Shown here in pieces: positions 54,485 through 62,908 of a DNA stretch of 64,000 bases. The number at the start of each line of letters is the position of its first letter. The first letter of the stretch is position 1. The DNA is taken from the NCBI GenBank assembly GCA_027483465.1, contig JAIXUQ010000005.1:1-64000 (forward strand). Direction: 5' to 3'. The notes under the pieces are model-generated. The model was given only the letters and a program-made list of their open reading frames with translations, was not told the DNA's origin and did no database searches. This DNA comes from Sphingomonadales bacterium (GTDB taxonomy: Bacteria > Pseudomonadota > Alphaproteobacteria > Sphingomonadales > Sphingomonadaceae). Made by a program: the position numbers and the translations under genes.

Positions 54485-54826
54485 TCAGCACTGCTTGTTT
54501 TTCGATTTTGCCAGTTCGCGCCCGGCCAGGGCGCCGGCACCGGCAACCAGTGCGGTTTCCCCCACATTGCCGCCCAGCGCCGCCGTGGCCGCGCCGGCGA
54601 TCACGGCGCCGGCGATGGCGGCGCGGGCCTTGGCACGCTTCTTGGCGCGTTGGCATTCCTCCAGGGTCTTGTAGGTCTTGCCGCCGGTTTCATAGAGTTC
54701 CGGGATCGGGCTGGTGCCGGCCGCGCCGGTGGTGGGCGCCGCTGGTTGGCCGGTTTGCGCCATCGCCGGGGTCAGGCTGCTGCCGGCCAGCGCGAGGGCG
54801 GTGACAAGATGGATGATCGGGCGCAT
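54485..54826 (-). CDS. Small exported glycine-zipper protein
   Basis: The 113-residue protein has a signal peptide (residues 1-23, AMA/Q), a short linker and a basic segment (EECQRAKKRAKARAA). A Gly/Ala-rich hydrophobic stretch of small residues (IAGAVIAGAATAALGGNVGETALVAGAGALAGREL) with GxxxG spacing follows. This glycine-zipper pattern fits a small membrane-associated envelope protein. No function is known. A GAGGAG ribosome site precedes ATG 54826. It is convergent with the solute-binding gene and divergent from another glycine-zipper gene; C-terminal NKQC ends in Cys. Confidence 0.7.
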   Translation of the reverse strand: MRPIIHLVTALALAGSSLTPAMAQTGQPAAPTTGAAGTSPIPELYETGGKTYKTLEECQRAKKRAKARAAIAGAVIAGAATAALGGNVGETALVAGAGALAGRELAKSKNKQC

Positions 54827-54930
54827 CGGGGTCTCCTCTGGTGCCGTTGCCACGCCAGTGTGCGCCAGCCCGCGCCGGCCGGCAACAGGGTTCAGCAGGG
54901 GTTCAGCGTGGCGGGCGCAGCCTGCCGGCC

Positions 54931-55443
54931 ATGATCCACCGCCGCACCCTTGCCGTTGCCGCCCTGCTGGCGCTTGCCGGCACCGCGCCCGCCGCCGCCC
55001 AGCCTGCCGAACTGCTCCGCCCCGGCCAGCCGGTGGTGTTGCAACCCGGCATGGCTCCGCCCGATGCCACTTTCCCCCGCCCGCGCATCAGTGGCGCGGT
55101 CCCGGGCGCGGTGGCTCCCGGCGCGCTCTACCAGCTCTATGACCAGGCCGCCGCGCCAGCGCCGCTGGCACCGCCGCCGCCCTATGGCTATGCCGCGATG
55201 GGCTATGGCGATGGCCCGCCGCCGCTGGGTGCCGGCGGCTGGCGCAGCGGGCCCTATGCCCATGATGATCCCGGCTGCCGCCCGCCCAGTGGGCGCGGCG
55301 CGGCGGTGGGGGCGCTTTCGGGCGCGGCGCTGGGCTTTGGCCTGGCCAACCGGCGGGAACGCGGCGTCGGCCTGCTGATCGGCGGTCTGGTGGGCGGCCT
55401 CACCGGCGCGGCCATCGAACGCGGCGGCAATCCCTGCCGCTGA
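54931..55443 (+). CDS. Exported glycine-zipper protein
   Basis: The 170-residue protein has a signal peptide (about residues 1-23, AAAQ/P) and a Pro/Ala/Tyr-rich middle (GAVAPGALYQLYDQAAAP, PPPYGYAAMGYG). A C-terminal glycine-zipper segment (GRGAAVGALSGAALGFGLANRRERGVGLLIGGLVGGLTGAA) has repeated GxxxG spacing. Two Cys (CRPP and the last CR) may pair. This class sits in or near the outer membrane, but no reaction is known. It runs opposite to the other glycine-zipper gene 104 bp away. Its stop is nine bases from the convergent recQ stop. Confidence 0.7.
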   Translation: MIHRRTLAVAALLALAGTAPAAAQPAELLRPGQPVVLQPGMAPPDATFPRPRISGAVPGAVAPGALYQLYDQAAAPAPLAPPPPYGYAAMGYGDGPPPLGAGGWRSGPYAHDDPGCRPPSGRGAAVGALSGAALGFGLANRRERGVGLLIGGLVGGLTGAAIERGGNPCR

Positions 55444-55452
55444 TAACCTGCC

Positions 55453-57243
55453 TTAGCCGGGCGCGTTGATCGCCGCCAGAAAGGCCGCGCCCCAGCTTTC
55501 CAGCTTCACCGCGCCCACGCCCGGAATGCGGGCCATGCCGGCCAGATCGCGCGGCCGGCTGGCGGCCATGGCGCGCAACGTGGCATCGGAAAACACGATA
55601 TAGGGCGGCACCCCGGCTTCGGCCGCCAATTGCCGCCGCAACTGGCGCAGCCGTTCGAACAGCGGCTGATCGGCCGCCGCGATTTCCGCATTGCCGGCGC
55701 TGCGGCCGCTGGCGCTGCGGCGCGCGCTGGCCGGTTTTGGGGCCTGTTTCAGCGCGATCGGCACCTCGCCCTTCAGGATCGGCCGTGCCGCCGGGCCCAG
55801 CACCAGCCCGCCGCCTTCGGGATCCCGCTCCAGCGCGTCCACCGCCTCCAGCTGGCGGGCCAGGTTGCGCCATTGTTCGGCCGGCCAATCGCGGCCGATG
55901 CCAAACACGCTGCTGCGATCATGGCCGAATTTCGCCACCTTCTCGCTGGCCTTGCCGGCCAGCACATCGATCAGATGCGCAACGCCAAACCGCTGCCCGG
56001 TGCGATACACCGCCGAAAGCAGCTTGCGCGCCGCTTCGGTGGCATCCACCAGGCTGGGCGGGTTGAGGCAATTGTCACAATTCCCGCAGCGTTCGGCCGG
56101 GGTTTCGCCGAAATAGCGCAGCAGCGCGGCGCGGCGGCAGGCGGCGGTGTCCAGAAAGGCGATCAGCGCGTTCATCCGGCGCGTCTCGCTGGCCTTGTGC
56201 GCCTCGCTGCCTTCGCCGGCGGCGATGAAGGCGCGCAGCCGCGCCACATCCTCCCCGCCCCAGATCAGATGCGCCACCGCCGGATCGCCATCGCGCCCGG
56301 CCCGCCCGGTTTCCTGATAATAGGCCTCGATCGATTTGGGCAGGCCGGCATGGGCAACAAAGCGCACGTCCGGCTTGTCGATCCCCATGCCAAAGGCGAT
56401 GGTCGCCACCATCACCATGTCCTCGGCGGTGACGAAATCGGCCTGGTGGCGGCTGCGGGTGATGGCGTCCAGCCCGGCGTGATAGGGGCGGGCGCGGATG
56501 CCGGCCTCAGTCAGCCAGCCGCAAATGGTTTCGGTGGCGGCGCGGGTGGGGGCATAGATGATGCCGGCCTGCCCGGCCTGGCCGGCCAGAAAGGCCAGCA
56601 ATTGCCGGCGCAGATGATCGCGCCCGGCCACTTCATAACGGATGTTGGGCCGGTCAAAGCCCGAAAGCCGGATGCGATCGGGCGTGATGCCCAGTTGCAC
56701 GGCGATATCGCCGCGGGTTTCGCGATCGGCGGTGGCCGTGAGCGCGATGCGCGGCACCCCGGCCAGGCTGTCACACAGGCCGCGCAGCCGGCGATATTCG
56801 GGGCGGAAATCATGGCCCCACTGGCTCACGCAATGGGCTTCATCGATGGCGATCAGCGCGATTTCGGTGCGGGCCAGCAAGGTGCCGAACCCATCGGTGA
56901 GCGCGCGTTCGGGCGAGACATAGAGAAGATCAAGCTGGCCATCGGCCATGTCACGCCACACCTGCCCGGCATCGGCTGACTGGCTGTTGAGCGTGGCGGC
57001 GCGCACGCCGGCGGCCTTGAGCGCGCGCACCTGGTCTTCCATCAGGGCGATCAGCGGCGAAATCACGATGCCGGTGCCCGGCCGCATCAGTGCCGGCAAC
57101 TGATAGCAAATGGATTTGCCGGCGCCGGTGGGCATGATCGCCAGCACGTCGCGGCCGGCCAGCACATCGGCCACGATGGCTTCCTGGTCCCCACGAAATC
57201 CATCGTGGCCAAACACGCGCTTCAGCATTTCGCGGGGGGTCAT
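55453..57243 (-). CDS. recQ: ATP-dependent DNA helicase RecQ
   Basis: The 596-residue helicase unwinds DNA in the RecF repair pathway. Motif I is IMPTGAGKSICYQLPAL near residues 36-52, and the DEAH box is AIDEAHCVSQWGHDFRPEY. Motif VI is YYQETGRAGRDG. The zinc-binding Cys cluster (CRRAALLRYFGE...CGNCDNC) is complete. The winged-helix and the HRDC domain at the C-terminus (LFERLRQLRRQLAAEAGVPPYIVFSDATLR) are all present. ATG 57243 has no strong ribosome site but gives the family start. It is divergent from a phytase-like gene 48 bp away. Confidence 0.96.
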   Translation of the reverse strand: MTPREMLKRVFGHDGFRGDQEAIVADVLAGRDVLAIMPTGAGKSICYQLPALMRPGTGIVISPLIALMEDQVRALKAAGVRAATLNSQSADAGQVWRDMADGQLDLLYVSPERALTDGFGTLLARTEIALIAIDEAHCVSQWGHDFRPEYRRLRGLCDSLAGVPRIALTATADRETRGDIAVQLGITPDRIRLSGFDRPNIRYEVAGRDHLRRQLLAFLAGQAGQAGIIYAPTRAATETICGWLTEAGIRARPYHAGLDAITRSRHQADFVTAEDMVMVATIAFGMGIDKPDVRFVAHAGLPKSIEAYYQETGRAGRDGDPAVAHLIWGGEDVARLRAFIAAGEGSEAHKASETRRMNALIAFLDTAACRRAALLRYFGETPAERCGNCDNCLNPPSLVDATEAARKLLSAVYRTGQRFGVAHLIDVLAGKASEKVAKFGHDRSSVFGIGRDWPAEQWRNLARQLEAVDALERDPEGGGLVLGPAARPILKGEVPIALKQAPKPASARRSASGRSAGNAEIAAADQPLFERLRQLRRQLAAEAGVPPYIVFSDATLRAMAASRPRDLAGMARIPGVGAVKLESWGAAFLAAINAPG

Positions 57244-57291
57244 GCCGCCAGCGATAGCGGCAGCAGCGCCGGCCTGCTATGGGCTTGCGGC

Positions 57292-58296
57292 ATGGAGCGT
57301 GCGAAAAAGCCGTGGACCCGCCGGCTGGCCGGCTGGGCGGCGCCGCTGCTGCTGATCCCGGCGGCGCTGGCCGTGCTGTGGCTGGAACTGGTGCCGGCGC
57401 GGGCCGGGCCGTTGGCGCCGGAGCGGCCGGTGGCGGTGAGCGCCCGGCCGCTGGCCGGCAGCGGCAGCCGCATCGGCCCCTTCACCCTGCTGGCCGGGCT
57501 GGAACTGGGCAGCGATGATGCCGATTTCGGCGGGCTTTCCGGGCTGGCGGCGGCGGGCAATGGCCAGATCGTGGCGATCACCGATGCTGGCCAGTGGCTG
57601 GGTTTTGCCCCGGTGCTGGCCGATGGACGGCTGGTGGGTGTGGCCGGCGCGCGCATGGCCGGCCTGGTCGATGGCGAGACCAAGGCCGACCGGGATGCCG
57701 AGGCGGTGGTGCTGCTGCCCGATGGCGGCATGCTGATCAGCATGGAGCAGCAGCACCGCATCCTGGTGATGGCCGGGCAGCGCCCGCCGTTCCGGCCGCT
57801 GCCCACGATCTTCCACACGCTGGCGGCAAGCTGGCCACGCAACGGCGGCGGCGAATCGCTGGCCCGGCTGCCCGATGGCCAGTTGCTGTGGCTGTCGGAG
57901 GATGCGCGCCGGCCCGATGGGCTGGCGGTGGCGCTGCTGTGGCGGCCGGGCCAGCCGCCGCGCGCCATCGGCGTGCCGGTGCCGGCCGGCTTTGCCCCCA
58001 CCGATATCACGGTGCTGGATGATCACCGCCTGCTGGCGCTGCACCGCAAGTTCGATGGCACCACGGTGGCGGCGGCGATCACGCTGGTGGATCTGGCCCC
58101 GGTGCTGGCCGGCGGGGCGGCGGCGACCAGCACCGAACTGGCGCGCTGGGGGCCGGGCGGGCCGTGGCCGGTGGACAATATGGAGGGCCTCACCCTGGTG
58201 CGCGACGGCGCGCGCACCATTGTCTATGTCTGCTCCGACGACAATTTCAACCGCGCGCAGCGGAGCCTGTTGCTGCAACTGGAACTGGCAGACTGA
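57292..58296 (+). CDS. Phytase-like esterase-domain protein, membrane-anchored
   Basis: The 334-residue protein has a hydrophobic anchor or signal (about residues 12-33) after a basic start. A beta-propeller-like region of the esterase-like phytase family (PF13449 type) follows. Typical blocks are FGGLSGLAAAGNGQIVAITDAGQWLG, DREAEAVVLLPDGGMLISMEQQHRI-like (DRDAEAVVLLPDGGMLISMEQQ), ESLARLPDGQLLWLSED, and a tail with DNMEGLTLVRDGARTIVYVCSDDNF. Acidic residues in these blocks usually bind calcium. The substrate is unknown. A hairpin lies downstream. Confidence 0.8.
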   Translation: MERAKKPWTRRLAGWAAPLLLIPAALAVLWLELVPARAGPLAPERPVAVSARPLAGSGSRIGPFTLLAGLELGSDDADFGGLSGLAAAGNGQIVAITDAGQWLGFAPVLADGRLVGVAGARMAGLVDGETKADRDAEAVVLLPDGGMLISMEQQHRILVMAGQRPPFRPLPTIFHTLAASWPRNGGGESLARLPDGQLLWLSEDARRPDGLAVALLWRPGQPPRAIGVPVPAGFAPTDITVLDDHRLLALHRKFDGTTVAAAITLVDLAPVLAGGAAATSTELARWGPGGPWPVDNMEGLTLVRDGARTIVYVCSDDNFNRAQRSLLLQLELAD

Positions 58297-58319
58297 CATT
58301 CCGCCACAGACGCACGAAA

Positions 58320-58343
58320 GCGGCCGGAGCAGGGCCCCGGCCG
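58320..58343. terminator. GC-rich hairpin between convergent genes
   Basis: GCGGCCGG and CCGGCCGC form an 8-bp stem around an 8-nt loop between the phytase-like gene and rpmB, which converge. On the minus strand it is followed by TTTC only. A weak terminator for rpmB is possible. Confidence 0.4.
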
Positions 58344-58373
58344 CCATCATGCGCAAGGCGCGGCGCGCAGCCC

Positions 58374-58664
58374 TCAGGCCGCGGCGGCGAGCTTCTTGCT
58401 GATTTCCTTCTTCAGCTTGACGCAGCGGTCAGACAGCAGCTCGTCGCTGGTCTTCAGCAGCCAATTGTCCAGCCCGCCGACATGCTCCACCGAACGCAGG
58501 CCGTTCATCGACACGCGCAGCCGCACGCCGCGGCCCAGCGCATCGGAAATCAGCGTCACATTCTGCAGGTTGGGCAGGAAAGTGCGCTTGGTCTTGTTGT
58601 TGGCGTGGGACACGTTGTGGCCGATCTGGCGGCCCTTGGCGGTCAGTTCGCAAACGCGCGACAT
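58374..58664 (-). CDS. rpmB: 50S ribosomal protein L28
   Basis: The 96-residue protein is L28 of the large ribosomal subunit. It begins [24 protein letters not shown] and continues [13 protein letters not shown], followed by a basic C-terminal helix region. The sequence is full length for alphaproteobacteria. ATG 58664 is the family start; upstream residues in the same frame are leader. It is transcribed alone, away from the YciI gene; the 195-bp gap between them must hold its promoter. I see no zinc-binding CxxC in this version beyond the single early Cys. Confidence 0.97.
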   Translation of the reverse strand: MSRVCELTAKGRQIGHNVSHANNKTKRTFLPNLQNVTLISDALGRGVRLRVSMNGLRSVEHVGGLDNWLLKTSDELLSDRCVKLKKEISKKLAAAA

Positions 58665-58859
58665 GGGAAACGTCCTTGGTGCAAAAATCGTGAACCGAAT
58701 CTGTGGACGCAGCACGACCCGCAATCGGGGCGGTCTGCAACAGGGGGCGGCGCATAGCCCAGCCGGGCGCGGGCGTCAACCATGGCGGCGGCCCGGGCAT
58801 CCGGCCCCACCGCTGCCAAACTCTGGGGCTGGACGGGGCAGCGCTGCCGGTGCAGAACC

Positions 58860-59144
58860 ATGGCCATGCCCTGGTTTGCCATCCACTGCATCGACAAGCC
58901 CGATTCGGCCGATCTGCGCGCCGAAAACCGGCCCGCGCACCTCGCCCATATCAATGACCACAAGGATCAGGTGTTGGTGGCGGGGCCGCTGCTGCGCCCT
59001 GATGGCCGGGCGATGGGCAGCCTGTTGATCATGGAATTTGATGATCGCGACGCCGCCATCGCCTTTGCCAATGCCGATCCTTATCATCAGGCCGGCCTGT
59101 TCGAAAGCCGGTCGATCACCAACTGGCACAAGGTGTTGCCGTAA
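58860..59144 (+). CDS. YciI-like (YCII-related) protein
   Basis: The 94-residue cytoplasmic protein has the YCII-related ferredoxin-like fold. It opens with PWFAIHCIDKPDSADLRAENRPAHLAHI, has VLVAGPLLRPDG and ends with ANADPYHQAGLFESRSITNWHKVLP. His and Asp residues of the putative active site (HLAHI, DPYHQAG) are kept. The catalytic role of such proteins is poorly defined. ATG 58860 and ATG 58866 are both possible. The stop lies two bases before the convergent hydrolase stop. Confidence 0.85.
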   Translation: MAMPWFAIHCIDKPDSADLRAENRPAHLAHINDHKDQVLVAGPLLRPDGRAMGSLLIMEFDDRDAAIAFANADPYHQAGLFESRSITNWHKVLP

Positions 59145-59146
59145 GA

Positions 59147-60286
59147 TCAGCCGGTGCGGGCCAGCCAGTCGGTCACCAGCCCCGCTGCCGTGCGCAGATG
59201 ATCGGGCTGGAAGGCATAATAATGGGTGGCGCCCTTCACCTCGTGCAGTTCGCGCGATGCGGCATTGGGCACGCACGCAAACAGGCGCCGCGTGTGGCTG
59301 GGCGTGCAGGCATCATCGGCGCTGTTGCCCACCACCAGCACCGGCACGCGGATGCGGTGGCCCACCTTCAGTGCACAGGCGTTGGATTTCAGGCTCCATT
59401 GCGACAGCCATGAGCGCAGGGTGGTGAAGCGGCCCAGCCCGCCGGGCGAATCGTTGATCAGCCGGGGATCGCCCAGATAGCAGCGGCCCGGCGCGCGGTC
59501 GTTGGCATCCACCGCCGGATCGAGCCAGCAGGGCGCCGCCATGGTGCCGTGCACGATGAAGGCGCGTTCGGCATGCGGGCCCTCGTTGGCTTTCAGCGCC
59601 GCCAGCTGCGCTTCAGCCCAGGCGGTGATGCGATTGGATCGCGCCACCTGCCGGGTGGCATAGGCGGCCAGAAATTCCGCGCTGTATGGCGGCTGCGGGC
59701 ATTCGCGGCTGTAGAGATGCCACTGGGGATCGCGCACCGGCCCGGCCTCGTCGATCACCGCGGCATCCAGCCATTCGGTGAGCGTCTGGCTGCGCGAGAC
59801 ATGGGCGGCCAGCAGCATGATGCCATCCACCGGCGGCAGTTTCGCCGCAGCCAGCGGGAAGGGCTCACCGGCCGGCGTGTGGGTCACCTGCGGGTCGGCC
59901 GCCTCGGCCTGGTAGAACAGCGCCAGGCTGCCGCCGCCCGACCAGCCGGCCAGCACCACGCGGGCATAGCCCAGCACCTCGCGGCAATGCGCCACCCAGC
60001 GCCCCAGATCGACCGCGACCTTTTCCATGATCAGCGCCGAATCATTGTTGGGATAGCGCGAGACGGCGGTGAGCACATGGCAGCCGGCCTCGGCCAGCGC
60101 GCCGGGCAGCGGCAGATAATGCATGATGCCCATCGGGTGCATGAAGATCACGATGGTGTCAGACGGCGTCTCGGGCTTCAGATGATGCGCCTGCAACGCC
60201 ACCACGCCATCGATGCCGCCATAGGTGTCGCGCAGGCCCACCGCCTCGCGAAAGGCGATCAGCAGCGGGATGCGGGCAAAGCTCAC
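59147..60286 (-). CDS. Alpha/beta hydrolase, unknown substrate
   Basis: The 379-residue protein has an alpha/beta hydrolase core. It shows IVIFMHPMGIMHYLPLP, the nucleophile elbow VLAGWSGGGSLALFYQ with Ser in GWSGGG, VLVVGNSADDACTPSHTRRLF giving the acid, and His in GATHYYAFQPDH. Between them lies a large cap region with many Trp and Cys. It has no signal peptide. GTG 60286 overlaps the stop of the upstream glyoxalase gene as GTGA, so the two are coupled and probably act on related compounds, perhaps in catabolism of an aromatic or cyclic substrate; this is inferred only. Confidence 0.75.
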   Translation of the reverse strand: MSFARIPLLIAFREAVGLRDTYGGIDGVVALQAHHLKPETPSDTIVIFMHPMGIMHYLPLPGALAEAGCHVLTAVSRYPNNDSALIMEKVAVDLGRWVAHCREVLGYARVVLAGWSGGGSLALFYQAEAADPQVTHTPAGEPFPLAAAKLPPVDGIMLLAAHVSRSQTLTEWLDAAVIDEAGPVRDPQWHLYSRECPQPPYSAEFLAAYATRQVARSNRITAWAEAQLAALKANEGPHAERAFIVHGTMAAPCWLDPAVDANDRAPGRCYLGDPRLINDSPGGLGRFTTLRSWLSQWSLKSNACALKVGHRIRVPVLVVGNSADDACTPSHTRRLFACVPNAASRELHEVKGATHYYAFQPDHLRTAAGLVTDWLARTG

Positions 60287-60810
60287 GCGGCGCGCCCTTC
60301 GGCGCGGGCGGCGGCCTTGCGCGCCGTCCAGGCCTGAAGCACGGCATGGGCGGCCTTGGCGTCTTCCGCCAGAATGGCATCATGGCGGGCCACGCGCGCA
60401 GTGATCTCAAGGGGCAGGCCGTTGGGATCGGCGAAATAGACCGATTTCACGAAGCCATGATCGATCGGCCCGAAACAGGGCACCCCGGCGGCGTTCAGTT
60501 TCGCCTGCCATTCCAGCAGCCGCGCCTCGTCCTCGGCTTCGAAAGCGACATGCCGGTCAAAGCCGTGGACCAGCGCAAAATCGCCGTCCTTCACGCTGTT
60601 GGGGGCATCGAAGAAGGCGATGAACTTGCCATCGCCCATGCGGAAAAACAGGTGGACGAACGGGTTGGGCAGGCGCGATCCGGGTTCCTGCTCCTCCTGC
60701 ACGACGGCGGCCAGCGGCAGGCCCAGCACATCCTCATAGAAGGCGCGCGTTTCCTCGGCATCGCGGCAGCGATAGGCGCTGTGGTGGATGCCGGTGAGCG
60801 GGGTGGTCAT
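60283..60810 (-). CDS. Glyoxalase/dioxygenase-superfamily (VOC) protein
   Basis: The 175-residue protein has the vicinal oxygen chelate fold. It begins TPLTGIHHSAYRCRDAEETRAFYEDVLGLPL, has FVHLFFRMGDGKFIAFFD in the middle and DPNGLPLEITARV at the end, with His in HHSAY, His in HVAFEAED and Glu in PLEIT as metal ligands. Members include glyoxalases and ring-cleaving dioxygenases; the exact reaction is not clear. It is coupled to the hydrolase gene downstream. ATG 60810 gives the family start. Confidence 0.82.
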   Translation of the reverse strand: MTTPLTGIHHSAYRCRDAEETRAFYEDVLGLPLAAVVQEEQEPGSRLPNPFVHLFFRMGDGKFIAFFDAPNSVKDGDFALVHGFDRHVAFEAEDEARLLEWQAKLNAAGVPCFGPIDHGFVKSVYFADPNGLPLEITARVARHDAILAEDAKAAHAVLQAWTARKAAARAEGRAA

Positions 60811-60921
60811 GGCGCGTATCCTCCAATCCTGACTTTTCCGCCAGACTTGCACAGGGTTGATGCCGCGCCAAGCCTGCCCAAGTTGCGAACGGGTGCGGGC
60901 ACAGCCGCCGGGGGGAAGGCC

Positions 60922-62073
60922 ATGATGATCAATCGCCGCCAGATCGCGCTGGGTTTCGCCGGGCTGGCCGCCGCCCCGGCGTTGGCCCAGGCCGGCTTTG
61001 CCCCGCGCGCCGCCATCGCGCCGCTGGATGCCCGGCCTGGCCGGCTGATGCGGATCAGCGTGTGCCTGCGCCCGTTCCGCGCCGCCGGCCCGCGCATTGC
61101 CGCCGAACGCCTGGCCGGCCGGCTGGTGATCCATCATTATGGCCATGGCGGCAGCGGCTGGTCGCTGGGCTGGGGTTCGGCCGCCGCCGCCGTGCCGCTG
61201 GCGTTGCAGGCCGGGGCGAAAGCGGTGGCGGTGGTGGGCGCCGGCGCCATCGGCCTCACCACCGCGATCACCGCCCAGCGCATGGGCCTGGCTGTCACCA
61301 TCTATGCCCAGGATCGTTTTCCCGATGTGCGCTCGGCCCGCGCCACCGGCACCTGGACGCCGCACAGCCGCATTGCCATGGACGGCGCGGTGGATGCCGG
61401 CTTTGCTGCCCGCTGGGAGGCGATGGCCCGGCGCAGCTGGGCCGTGCACCAGGCCTATCTGGGCCGCGCCGGCACGCCGGTGGCGTTCATGGACCGCTAT
61501 ATGCTCTCCGATGCGCCGCCACAGCGCCGGCCCAAGGATGCGGTGCCGCTGCCCGGTGGCGGCACCGACACCTTCGTGAATTACGAGGAGCGCATCGCCG
61601 ACATCAGCCCGCGCAGCGAAACGCTTGGCCCCGGCGCGCATCCCTTTGCCGTGGCCCATGCCCGCCGGGGCAGCATGATGACGTTCAATGTCGCCCAGCT
61701 GGCAGCGACGCTGGAACAGGAATTTCTCGCCGCCGGCGGCCGTTTCGTGCCGATCACGCTGGCCAGCCCGGCCGATTTCGCCCGCATCCCCGAACGGGTG
61801 ATCTTCAACTGCACCGGCTATGGCGCCCGTGCCCTGATGCGGGATGACAGCATCATCCCGGTGCGCGGCCAGATCGGCTGGCTGCCGCCGCAACCGGAAC
61901 TGACCTACGGGCTCTATTACCGCGACATCAACATGGTGCCGCGCCCGGATGGCATCGTGGTGCAGGATGTCGGCGCCAGCGAGGCGGTGGGCTTCAACGA
62001 TGCCGACGAGGCGCCCGATCCGGCCGCCGCGGCGGCTGCGGTGGCGGTGATCGCCGGGCTTTACCGCGCCTGA
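60922..62073 (+). CDS. Exported FAD-dependent oxidoreductase, D-amino-acid-oxidase fold in circularly permuted order
   Basis: The 383-residue protein has a Tat-like signal (INRRQIALGFAGLAAAPALAQA). In normal D-amino-acid oxidases the GxGxxG Rossmann motif is at the N-terminus and the HNYGHGG block near the C-terminus. Here the order is reversed: LRPFRAAGPRIAAERL and HHYGHGGSGWSLGWG come first (about residues 49-86), then VAVVGAGAIGLTTAITAQR (102-120), and the chain ends after the PRPDG strand and a helix. The fold is thus a circular permutation with both halves intact. It is probably secreted. Substrate is unknown. A GGGGGAAGG ribosome site precedes ATG 60922. Confidence 0.75.
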   Translation: MMINRRQIALGFAGLAAAPALAQAGFAPRAAIAPLDARPGRLMRISVCLRPFRAAGPRIAAERLAGRLVIHHYGHGGSGWSLGWGSAAAAVPLALQAGAKAVAVVGAGAIGLTTAITAQRMGLAVTIYAQDRFPDVRSARATGTWTPHSRIAMDGAVDAGFAARWEAMARRSWAVHQAYLGRAGTPVAFMDRYMLSDAPPQRRPKDAVPLPGGGTDTFVNYEERIADISPRSETLGPGAHPFAVAHARRGSMMTFNVAQLAATLEQEFLAAGGRFVPITLASPADFARIPERVIFNCTGYGARALMRDDSIIPVRGQIGWLPPQPELTYGLYYRDINMVPRPDGIVVQDVGASEAVGFNDADEAPDPAAAAAAVAVIAGLYRA

Positions 62074-62804
62074 GCTTTCGTGGCGGTGAGGAAATAATTC
62101 ACCGAAACATCGCGGCCGATCACGAAGCCCTTGCCCGGCCGCCAGCTGAGGCCGGCCGGTTCGCCCGGCGTCAGGCCGGCGTGGGTGAGGGCCTCGGCCA
62201 GTTCGGCCGGGGTGAAGAACCGGTTCCAGTCATGCGCGCCCCGGGGGATGGAGCGGGTGACATATTCCGCCCCGGCGATCACCACCGCCCAACTGGCCGG
62301 CGTGCGGTTGGGCGTGGAAAACACCGCCAGGCCGCCGGGCTTCAGCAGTTGCGCGATGGCGGCGAAAAACGCATCGCGCCCAGCCACATGCTCCACCACC
62401 TCAAGGCAGGTGATCAGATCAAAGCGCGCGCCGCCGGCGGCCAGCTCCTCGACGGCGATGCACTGATAATCAATGGCCAGGCCCTGGCCATCGGCATGGG
62501 CGCGGGCGGCGGCGATATTCTCCGCCGCGGCATCGATGGCGCTGGTGGCGGCGCCCATGCGCGCCAGCGGCTCGGCCATCAGCCCGGCGCCGCAGCCGAC
62601 ATCCAGCGCCGCCAGTCCGGCCAGCGGCCGCCGGCTGCGCGCATCCAGCCCGAAATGCGCCAGCGCCAGCCCACGGATATGCGCCACCCGCACCGGGGTG
62701 ATGCGGTGCAGCATCGCCGATGTGCCCCTGGGGTTCCACCAATCGGCGGCAAGCTTGCCGAAGAAGGCGGCTTCATCGGGGTTGATGCTGGCGGCTTGAG
62801 ACAT
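62061..62804 (-). CDS. ubiG: Ubiquinone biosynthesis O-methyltransferase UbiG
   Basis: The 247-residue SAM methyltransferase catalyses the two O-methylations in ubiquinone synthesis. It begins SQAASINPDEAAFFGKLAADWWNPRGTSAMLH, the UbiG hallmark. The SAM motif is LDVGCGAGLMAEPLARMGA, with ITCLEVVEHV and the membrane-binding region STPNRTPASWAVVIAGAEYV following. ATG 62804 was chosen because an extension to 62900 adds residues unlike the family and would crowd the lysC promoter. The divergent lysC gene is the usual alphaproteobacterial neighbour. Confidence 0.95.
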   Translation of the reverse strand: MSQAASINPDEAAFFGKLAADWWNPRGTSAMLHRITPVRVAHIRGLALAHFGLDARSRRPLAGLAALDVGCGAGLMAEPLARMGAATSAIDAAAENIAAARAHADGQGLAIDYQCIAVEELAAGGARFDLITCLEVVEHVAGRDAFFAAIAQLLKPGGLAVFSTPNRTPASWAVVIAGAEYVTRSIPRGAHDWNRFFTPAELAEALTHAGLTPGEPAGLSWRPGKGFVIGRDVSVNYFLTATKAQAR

Positions 62805-62834
62805 TTTCTTGCGTCCGGTTGGAACAGGGCTTTC

Positions 62835-62863
62835 TTGCCAATGCCCCTCCACGTTCCTATCAG
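62835..62863 (+). promoter_or_regulatory. Candidate lysC promoter
   Basis: TTGCCA (62835-62840), a 17-bp spacer and TATCAG (62858-62863) lie 46 bp before lysC. CTTGCC and GGCAAG (62834-62839, 62863-62868) also form an inverted repeat there. Both are moderate matches. Confidence 0.3.
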
Positions 62864-62908
62864 GCAAGGGCAATAGTGTAGCAGGCTTATCGAAGGACAT
62901 TGCCGGCC

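Noticed and set aside
62805-62900. Extended UbiG start at 62900
   Set aside because: The extra 32 residues do not resemble UbiG and would cover the intergenic region shared with lysC.
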